64,000 nucleotides of DNA from a virus. Location: positions 62,001-126,000 of IMG/VR virus record IMGVR_UViG_3300025467_000007. One strand, written 5' to 3'. A program made the translations under genes and the position numbers. Positions within the stretch are counted from its first letter, which is position 1, and every line of letters starts with the position of its first letter. This document shows positions 58,173 through 64,000 of this stretch, one piece after another. The notes under the pieces are model-generated. The model made no database searches and was not told the DNA's origin. It saw nothing but the letters and a program-made list of their open reading frames with translations.

Positions 58173-58665
58173 CTTTTTCTCTTAACCTAAATGTTTGTAT
58201 TAGTCCTGAGTCAAACGAATGAAACAGCCATGGTCTAAACATCACGCCTTGTCCTGGTTTTAATAAGTAGTTTATCGTTAAGTCCCATGCAAATAAATCT
58301 CTGTAAGGTAACTCATGCCCTTCTAATGCGTTCTTTGGACCTTTCAAGCTCTCGTATACGTTGAAGGTACTGTTATCAAGAGCTACAGCAAACACCCATT
58401 CATTTAGTGTATCAAAGCCCTCAAAGTGTATGAATAAGCTAGGATACCTAAACCTACCCGAGTATTCCTCTAACACTTCTACCTCTGCACCTAGTATAGC
58501 ACTAAACTGTTCGTTGGCATCAGGCGCTATCAGGTAAAATTCTGGTATCTCCTTACCAAACTCTGACTCTTTGTACTGGAGATCTCGCACACAGTTATGC
58601 ATCTGTGTCGCTTGGTCCTGATTAAAGAACCCGTCTATAGTAACGATCTTGACCAGAGGATGCAT
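58153..58665 (-). CDS. Putative 2OG-Fe(II) oxygenase-like protein
   Basis: A 170-residue protein (MHPLVKIVTIDGFFNQDQAT). The pattern FIHFEGFDTLNEWVFAVALD and GVMFRPWLFHSFDSGLIQTF, ending with an Arg, looks like the beta-helix of prolyl-hydroxylase-like phage proteins. The first metal ligands are not certain. It lies between two propeller genes, overlapping the first by 20 bases, so it may modify the adhesin or act with it. Confidence 0.55.
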   Translation of the reverse strand: MHPLVKIVTIDGFFNQDQATQMHNCVRDLQYKESEFGKEIPEFYLIAPDANEQFSAILGAEVEVLEEYSGRFRYPSLFIHFEGFDTLNEWVFAVALDNSTFNVYESLKGPKNALEGHELPYRDLFAWDLTINYLLKPGQGVMFRPWLFHSFDSGLIQTFRLREKDGKEPN

Positions 58666-59873
58666 TACATGTCGTCCATCGAGTCATCACGGATGCATGC
58701 TGTATGATAGACTCCAGCTGTCACTAGTATCCAGTTAGTGCCACCTGAAACAGTCTGGATAGGACTGGATCTATGGACTATACTAGAACCATCACCTAGT
58801 TGACCTTGGCTGTTATGTCCCCAGGTCCATAGTGTACCATCTGTCTTGATGGCTGCTGTATGATAGAATCCACTCGCTACTTGTTTCCAGTTAGTACCAC
58901 TAGCAATAGTCTGGACAGGACTGGATTTAGCGGCTGCAGTATTATCACCTAGTTGACCATAGGTGTTATATCCCCAGAGCCATAGTGTACCGTCAGTCTT
59001 GATGGATATTGTATAATACCGTCCACATGCCACCTGTTTCCAATTAGTACCACCGGCAACAGTCTGGATAGGACTGGATTTAGCGGCTGCAGTATTATCA
59101 CCTAGTGCTCCATAGAAGTTATTTCCCCAGGTCCATAGTGTACCATCGGTCTTGATGCATGCTGTATGATAGGTTCCACCTGCCACCTGTTTCCAGTTAG
59201 TACCACCAGCAACAGTCTGGACAGGACTGGATTTAGGAACTGTAGTATTATCACCTAGTTGACCATAGGTGTTATATCCCCAGAGCCATAAGGTACCGTC
59301 TGTCTTGATGCATGCTGTATGATATTGTCCACCCGCCACTTGTTTCCAGTTAGTACCACCAGCAACAGTCTGGACAGGACTGGATTTAGCGGCTGCAGTA
59401 TTATCACCTAGTGCACCAACGCCGTTATGTCCCCAGGTCCATAGGGTACCGTCTGTCTTGATGCATGCTGTATGATAGTAACCGCCCGCCACTTGTTTCC
59501 AGTTAGTACCACCAGCAATAGTCTGGATAGGACTGGATCTATGGACTATACTAGAACCATCACCTAGTTGACCATAGGCGTTCTGTCCCCAGGTCCATAG
59601 TGTACCATCGGTCTTGATGCATGCTGTATGACCGTAGCCACCCGCCACCTGTTTCCAGTTAGTACCACCAGCAACAGTCTGGACAGGACTGGATTTAGCG
59701 GCCGCAGTATTATCACCTAGTGCACCAAGGGAGTTAAATCCCCAGAGCCACAACCCAGCAAACCTGAAAGTATCGACTAGTTCAGGATACCTGTCTATGA
59801 GGTATGACTTCTCGACCAATGTTGACCCGATGTCAATACCGGCACTATTCTTATAGTTGGTGGTTAATCCCAT
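58665..59873 (-). CDS. RCC1-type seven-bladed propeller protein 2 (putative adhesin)
   Basis: A 402-residue paralogue with seven repeats. An N-terminal part (GLTTNYKNSAGIDIGSTLVE) differs from the other two. Repeat units are nearly identical at the DNA level, with cassettes such as NTAAAKSSPVQT and GSSIVHRSSPIQT recurring inside the protein. It ends with a short CIRDDSMDDM tail. Overlaps the oxygenase-like gene start by one base. Confidence 0.88.
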   Translation of the reverse strand: MGLTTNYKNSAGIDIGSTLVEKSYLIDRYPELVDTFRFAGLWLWGFNSLGALGDNTAAAKSSPVQTVAGGTNWKQVAGGYGHTACIKTDGTLWTWGQNAYGQLGDGSSIVHRSSPIQTIAGGTNWKQVAGGYYHTACIKTDGTLWTWGHNGVGALGDNTAAAKSSPVQTVAGGTNWKQVAGGQYHTACIKTDGTLWLWGYNTYGQLGDNTTVPKSSPVQTVAGGTNWKQVAGGTYHTACIKTDGTLWTWGNNFYGALGDNTAAAKSSPIQTVAGGTNWKQVACGRYYTISIKTDGTLWLWGYNTYGQLGDNTAAAKSSPVQTIASGTNWKQVASGFYHTAAIKTDGTLWTWGHNSQGQLGDGSSIVHRSSPIQTVSGGTNWILVTAGVYHTACIRDDSMDDM

Positions 59874-59876
59874 GGT

Positions 59877-60500
59877 TTACTCGGTTATGTTGATACCAGC
59901 TAAGTCTTCTGAACTAGCACAAGCATCGATAGCTTGTAGCTTGGTGTATTCCCAGTCAAAAGATGATTGTACGTGTACTAACACTGTAGACAACACTGTC
60001 TGAACATCAGAAGGAGCCAATGTTACCCATGTCTCTCTGTCTTGTTTCCAGTTGATGTTATCGGTACTAGCTTGTGCGTTCATTAAGACAAGACGTGTAG
60101 CTCTGTCAGTACCGAAACTATAGTCAGTCCCGTTTAAGTTTACTGTAACACCGCTGTTTTCTTTGGTCCATCGTTCTGCTGCGACTCGGTCTTTTAGCAT
60201 AGCCTTGGCTGCGTCTAATGGTAGAGGTTGTACAATGTAACTCATGATAGCTACGGTGTCTGTGAATTCCCAGAATGGACCATGTAACATCTCTATCGTG
60301 GGGTTGAACTCGGGATTCTCTGTACCTTGGACTGGTAGGATCTTGATGTTATCTGATACTGTGATAGGGTCTAAGTTATCATTAGTAGCAGGCAAAGTAG
60401 TATCTACCTCACACTCCTCTAAGATAGTGTTCTCAAACTTAAATCGGCTCCAACGCATCGGGCCTAAGATTACTGTGTTATCGTGAACTATTACAAACAT
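59877..60500 (-). CDS. Tail-fibre-associated protein with DUF4376-like domain
   Basis: A 207-residue protein. DRVAAERWTKENSGVTVNLN, SFGTDRATRLVLMNA and the final LVHVQSSFDWEYTKLQAI match the DUF4376 pattern found in fibre or fibre-assembly proteins. It lies between the second and third propeller genes and may be their chaperone or a fibre part. Confidence 0.7.
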   Translation of the reverse strand: MFVIVHDNTVILGPMRWSRFKFENTILEECEVDTTLPATNDNLDPITVSDNIKILPVQGTENPEFNPTIEMLHGPFWEFTDTVAIMSYIVQPLPLDAAKAMLKDRVAAERWTKENSGVTVNLNGTDYSFGTDRATRLVLMNAQASTDNINWKQDRETWVTLAPSDVQTVLSTVLVHVQSSFDWEYTKLQAIDACASSEDLAGINITE

Positions 60501-60514
60501 TTTTATTTTCCTTT

Positions 60515-61717
60515 TTAACTTGATGGGTATAGTTTTCCTGCTTCGTAGAAGAATACGGCTGCTGTATACACTCCACCCGCCACCTGTTTCCAGTTAGTAC
60601 CGCCAGCAATAGTCTGGATAGGACTGGATTTACTGACTAGAGTGTTGTCGCCTAGGTAACCTTGGGCGTTATTTCCCCAGATCCATAGTGTACCATCGGT
60701 CTTGATAGCTGCTGTAGCACCAAGATTAGCCACCTGTTTCCAGTTAGTACCACCAGCAACAGTTTGCACAGGACTGGATTTATCGACTACAGTATTGTCA
60801 CCTAGTTGACCAACGATGTTATATCCCCAGATCCATAGTGTACCGTCCGTCTTGATAGCTGCTATATTATAGCCTCCACCTGCCAACTGTTTCCAGTTAG
60901 TACCACTAGCAACAGTCTGGACAGGACTGGATTTATTGACTATAGTGTTGTCACCTAATTGGCCATTGGAGTTCTGTCCCCAGGTCCATAGTGTACCATC
61001 TGTCTTGATAGCTGCTATATAAGAGATTCCACTTACCACCTGTTTCCAGTTAGTACCGCCAGCAATAGTCTGGATAGGACTAGATCTATGGGTTATACTA
61101 GTACCATCACCTAGTTGACCTTGTTGGTTCCATCCCCAGGTCCATAGTGTACCATCTGTCTTGATAGCTGCTGTATTAGTATATCCACAACCCACCTGTT
61201 TCCAGTTAGTACCACCAGCAACAGTCTGGACAGGGCTGGATTTTAGGCTTGCAGTATTGTCACCTAGTTGACCATATAAGTTATGTCCCCAGGTCCATAG
61301 TGTACCATCTGTCTTGATAGCTGCTGTATGATATTGTCCACCTGCCACCTGTTTCCAGTTAGTACCACCAGAAACAGTTTGGATAGGACTAGATCTATGG
61401 GTTATACTAGAACCATCACCTAGTGCACCATAGGTGTTACGTCCCCAGGTCCATAGCGTACCATCTGTCTTGATACATGCTATATGATAGTTTCCACCCG
61501 CCACTAGTTTCCAGTTAGTACCACCAGCAACAGTTTGCACAGGACTGGATTTATCGGCTGCATTAGTAAGTGCTGCAGTATTGTCACCTAGTTGACCATA
61601 GGTGTTACGTCCCCAGGTCCACAGTGTTCCAGTCGCAGCGTACTGGTCGATCATAGCATAGTCGGTGACGAATAGCTGTTCTAGGTCGCCTTGACGGCTT
61701 TGGAATTGTCCGGCCAT
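60515..61717 (-). CDS. RCC1-type seven-bladed propeller protein 3 (putative adhesin)
   Basis: A 400-residue paralogue (MAGQFQSRQGDLEQLFVTDY). Seven repeats of the same core, mostly LWTWGxNxxGQLGDN, with loop variants ASLKSSPVQT, SITHRSSPIQT and VDKSSPVQT. TAGGAGCATAGG precedes the ATG. The late box at 61841-61848 is about 120 bases upstream, so all three propellers are probably late genes. Confidence 0.88.
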   Translation of the reverse strand: MAGQFQSRQGDLEQLFVTDYAMIDQYAATGTLWTWGRNTYGQLGDNTAALTNAADKSSPVQTVAGGTNWKLVAGGNYHIACIKTDGTLWTWGRNTYGALGDGSSITHRSSPIQTVSGGTNWKQVAGGQYHTAAIKTDGTLWTWGHNLYGQLGDNTASLKSSPVQTVAGGTNWKQVGCGYTNTAAIKTDGTLWTWGWNQQGQLGDGTSITHRSSPIQTIAGGTNWKQVVSGISYIAAIKTDGTLWTWGQNSNGQLGDNTIVNKSSPVQTVASGTNWKQLAGGGYNIAAIKTDGTLWIWGYNIVGQLGDNTVVDKSSPVQTVAGGTNWKQVANLGATAAIKTDGTLWIWGNNAQGYLGDNTLVSKSSPIQTIAGGTNWKQVAGGVYTAAVFFYEAGKLYPSS

Positions 61718-61718
61718 C

Positions 61719-61757
61719 CTATGCTCCTACAACTTTAATGCTTATATTAAACTGCAT
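61719..61757 (-). CDS. Possible 12-codon leader peptide
   Basis: ATG at 61757 (after AGGATGATATAATAC) reads MQFNISIKVVGA and stops just before the propeller 3 start. The rest of 61718-61859 holds only the late box. Low confidence. Confidence 0.25.
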   Translation of the reverse strand: MQFNISIKVVGA

Positions 61758-61840
61758 GTATTATATCATCCTGTTGTTAACCAGAATATCAATAATAAAG
61801 GTACACCGCCACTTATATTAGGTTATATTTGTTATCCTAT

Positions 61841-61848
61841 TATTTATA
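61841..61848 (-). promoter_or_regulatory. T4-type late promoter TATAAATA
   Basis: Perfect TATAAATA just after the glycosyltransferase stop, upstream of the propeller cluster. Confidence 0.75.
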
Positions 61849-61859
61849 AGAAAAACTAC

Positions 61860-63017
61860 CTAGTACTTGCGACCAGGATACTTCTTAAGTGCATAGTCCA
61901 TGTCTGTACGACCAGGATTCTCTTCGTACCAGCCTTTACCAGTATGGATATTAAGCACGGCTTGGAAGTATTCCTCATACATCTTAGCCACATGATCTAA
62001 TGAGAAGTTATTGATAGCCCAATCTCTACAGTCTTGAGGTTTGATACGATCGATGTTCTTGAGAGCCCATACGAACTCTTCAAACGTACGGCATCTGTAA
62101 CCTGTAACACCATGGATATTGTTTTCTGTGAATGAACCCCAGTCAGTGGTGATGGTTGGTGTACCAGAGAATAAGTTCTCGATCTGTACTCCACCAAATG
62201 GCTCAACGTACATAGAAGCGACCATAGAGACTTTAGCTTTTGACATAAGCTCTCTGCGTTTCTCTACGTCTGCATAACCGATGAACTCTACATGAGATGG
62301 GATCTCTTTATAACCACATGCTTGTAGGTTATTCTGACCTGCAACCTTAAGTTTCATGCCAGCTTTCTCTGTAGCCTGGATAGCTATATGGATACCTTTA
62401 CCTTCATACACTCGACCTAAGAATAAGCAGTAGTCTTCCTTAGTTTCAGGTGCAAAAGTAAAGTCATCTGGGTTGAAATAATTTGGTATTACTGTGTCAT
62501 AGAAGTTGTTTTTACATGTACCGACAGCCTCAAGACCATAGTATGCATGCATGATAGCATATGATTCAAAGATCTTAAACCTTGCCCAGTGTCCACCAGC
62601 GTATCCGATACCGGGTTCTACGCAAATTAAGTCTGGATGTGCATCACACACTGGACGAGTACCTGATCCCCAGAATGGTAAAATAAAATCGTGTTTTTGT
62701 TTTCTAAGTCCTACTTCTCGAATCGCGTTTTTGTAAAATGTCTGATAAGCATGGTCGTTTGTGGCAAACTTGAAGAAGTTCTTACGCCAATCATAAGAAC
62801 CATATGCTATCTCTAGATCTTTATTAGTAGTAACTGTAACGTGTTCAGTGGCTTCAACAATTGAATCTTCATGACCATAATGAATCACTTCATGACCGCG
62901 TTCGGTCATCATCTTACAGAACTTTAGAACTTTCATTGTATATGCACAGGCCACATATTCTGGAGAAGTTACTGTATGAGGGAGGCCTAGTGCATGGAAT
63001 CTAAATTTATTACTCAT
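61860..63017 (-). CDS. GT4/GT1-type glycosyltransferase
   Basis: 385 residues from the ATG at 63017 (MSNKFRFHALGLPHTVTSPE). GT-B features include YCLFLGRVYEGKGIHIAIQA and the donor-site stretch MYVEPFGGVQIENLFSGTPT. Sugar donor and acceptor are unknown. Its ribosome-binding site (GGTGATAACA) lies within the last codons of a GIY-YIG endonuclease gene. Confidence 0.85.
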   Translation of the reverse strand: MSNKFRFHALGLPHTVTSPEYVACAYTMKVLKFCKMMTERGHEVIHYGHEDSIVEATEHVTVTTNKDLEIAYGSYDWRKNFFKFATNDHAYQTFYKNAIREVGLRKQKHDFILPFWGSGTRPVCDAHPDLICVEPGIGYAGGHWARFKIFESYAIMHAYYGLEAVGTCKNNFYDTVIPNYFNPDDFTFAPETKEDYCLFLGRVYEGKGIHIAIQATEKAGMKLKVAGQNNLQACGYKEIPSHVEFIGYADVEKRRELMSKAKVSMVASMYVEPFGGVQIENLFSGTPTITTDWGSFTENNIHGVTGYRCRTFEEFVWALKNIDRIKPQDCRDWAINNFSLDHVAKMYEEYFQAVLNIHTGKGWYEENPGRTDMDYALKKYPGRKY

Positions 63018-63690
63018 TGTTATCACCTTTTAATTTACAATTATTGAAATGCCATCTATACATGTTATTTGAACCGCCTAACATGTTACAGTGGGGACAT
63101 ACTATTTTTGTTTTAGGTTTTCTCATGGCAATTTTTGCTTCTTCTGTCACTATCTTGCCTTTATGAGAATCACTAATCTTTTTCTTGGTTTCTTCTGAAT
63201 GCATTATTACTTGTTTACTTCGTGCTGATTTTATTTTTGATTTAGTTTCTTCTGTTCTTTTTCTATCTTTTAATTTTGATTTAGTTTCTTCTTTACATGG
63301 TACACCTTTATTCCATGCAGCAAATCCTTTTCTTGCTTGACTCATTCTTTGTTTTTCTTCATCTGTTCTTGGAATACCTTTATTCCATGGTGTAATACCA
63401 GGTATAGCACCATCTAATCCATTCTCTATCTTAAGATTAGCCCATTTGTCAGAGTTAACTATGTCCATCTCTTCAGATATTAGTGTTGCAAACTCAACCA
63501 ATTTACTTTTATCTGTAAATGGTTCAGAAACCCAAATCGTCTTAACATGATATAAACCATGTTTATTGATATGTCTAACCCAGTGTTTACCAGATCCTTG
63601 ATACTTATATGGATCAGATTTAGTAGTCTTACCAAGATATCTCATCCCAGTAATACTATGTTCTTTTATATAAAGGTAAGTTGGTTTCAT
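63010..63690 (-). CDS. GIY-YIG homing endonuclease with NUMOD3 repeats and zinc finger
   Basis: A 226-residue protein. YLYIKEHSITGMRYLGKTTK and YKYQGSGKHWVRHINKHG form the GIY-YIG-type nuclease core. NUMOD3 repeats follow (GIPRTDEEKQRMSQARKGF and SEETKKKISDSHKGKIV), and a C-terminal finger CPHCNMLGGS...RWHFNNCK. This is the intact relative of the scars at 15.9 and 40.0 kb. It is inserted between a methyltransferase and a glycosyltransferase gene. Confidence 0.88.
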   Translation of the reverse strand: MKPTYLYIKEHSITGMRYLGKTTKSDPYKYQGSGKHWVRHINKHGLYHVKTIWVSEPFTDKSKLVEFATLISEEMDIVNSDKWANLKIENGLDGAIPGITPWNKGIPRTDEEKQRMSQARKGFAAWNKGVPCKEETKSKLKDRKRTEETKSKIKSARSKQVIMHSEETKKKISDSHKGKIVTEEAKIAMRKPKTKIVCPHCNMLGGSNNMYRWHFNNCKLKGDNNE

Positions 63691-64000
63691 CTATTCCTTA
63701 TAGTGTTCAAATAATTTTGTTATCAACGCTTTATGTGATAAAGCACCATTTAAACCTTTTAACTCTACAACTTTTTCTGGCTTGTCTGCAAAGAACTCGT
63801 CTACTGCTTTCTTTACACCAGGCCAATATTCATCACCATAATCATCTACTAATATGACACCACCAGGAACCACACGATCGTATATCAACTTAAGTGGATC
63901 CATTATACTTATATATAAATCCCCGTCAAGGTGTGCAAAGGAAATCTTTTCTGGTACTTGTTCTGGCTTGATATCACTGAACCAACCCTTACGTATATAT
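63691..64000 (-). CDS. TylF-like O-methyltransferase, partial (5' end outside window)
   Basis: The C-terminal part of a macrocin-O-methyltransferase-type protein. AHLDGDLYISIMDPLKLIYD followed by VVPGGVILVDDYG is the family metal/SAM region, and ALSHKALITKLF near the end. The frame is open to base 64000, so a Met at 63903 (MDPLKLIYD) is internal. It belongs with the glycan-modification genes. Confidence 0.75.
   Translation of the reverse strand, partial: YIRKGWFSDIKPEQVPEKISFAHLDGDLYISIMDPLKLIYDRVVPGGVILVDDYGDEYWPGVKKAVDEFFADKPEKVVELKGLNGALSHKALITKLFEHYKE

Noticed and set aside
56988-61717. Tandem DNA repeats that could suggest a CRISPR array
   Set aside because: The repeats are about 156 bases, in frame, and encode RCC1 blades; there are no short repeat-spacer units.
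56988-61717. Diversity-generating retroelement acting on the propeller genes
   Set aside because: No reverse transcriptase, template repeat or adenine-biased variable region was seen in the window.

Overview
The window is an AT-rich stretch of the genome of a T4-like contractile-tailed phage (or a prophage-free viral contig). Every convincing gene is read on the minus strand, so transcription runs from base 64000 toward base 1. Recognisable T4 core genes are the gp41 helicase, UvsX, gp43 DNA polymerase, ligase, RegA, gp62/gp44/gp45 clamp and loader, gp46/gp47, sigma gp55, UvsW, UvsY, gp23, gp22, gp21, gp20, gp19, gp18, gp17, gp15, gp14 and gp13. No tRNA, integrase or CRISPR array was seen. 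The host is not shown directly. A 23-codon pqqA gene (precursor peptide of the methanol-dehydrogenase cofactor PQQ) suggests a PQQ-using, perhaps methylotrophic, Gram-negative host. That is inference from one gene.

Layout. 1-12 kb holds replication and nucleotide metabolism: gp41, gp40-like, UvsX, dCMP deaminase, a dCMP-hydroxymethylase-type thymidylate synthase homologue (Cys147, Asp178), a MazG-type pyrophosphatase, DNA polymerase and ligase, with many small unknown genes. 12-14 kb holds a metallophosphoesterase and small unknowns. 14-18.6 kb is a compact five-gene cluster that looks like DNA-base hypermodification: an SGNH-like protein, a fold-type-II PLP enzyme, two proteins resembling phage amino acid:DNA transferases, and a uracil-DNA-glycosylase-superfamily protein. 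18.6-22.3 kb carries phage copies of small subunits of host machines: Hsp20, an RNA-polymerase-omega-like protein, an AT-hook-like micropeptide, ribosomal protein bS21, PqqA and RegA. 22.3-36 kb holds the clamp and loader, a CobS/CobT-like AAA+/VWA pair, gp46/47, gp55, an IscA/ErpA-type Fe-S carrier, UvsW and UvsY. 36-50.7 kb is the head, neck and tail module. 50.7-57 kb and 61.9-64 kb hold sugar, sulfate and methyl transfer genes. 57-61.7 kb encodes three paralogous seven-bladed RCC1-type propeller proteins, probably adhesins, with accessory genes.

Regulation can be read from the sequence. About a dozen promoters have a 17-bp spacer between TGTACA (usually within ATGTACATTAA) or TTTACA/TTTACT and a TATAAT-like box. 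Upstream of structural genes there are T4-type late boxes (TATAAATA), which fit the encoded gp55. Two early-type promoters end only 6 bases before the start codon (DNA polymerase and the UDG-like gene), implying almost leaderless mRNAs. Strong hairpin terminators sit directly in front of late boxes at 21.5 and 36.8 kb.

Several genes were recovered by reading intergenic DNA: pqqA (21542-21613), a 51-codon gene (29625-29780), a 54-codon GTG-start gene (12064-12228), a 21-codon gene (20342-20407), a possible 41-codon gene (19816-19941), and the true 5' part of the gp21 protease gene, which appears to start at AUU (39964). Homing-endonuclease zinc-finger tails are left as scars directly upstream of gp21 and of the PLP gene, where they supply the downstream ribosome-binding sites.
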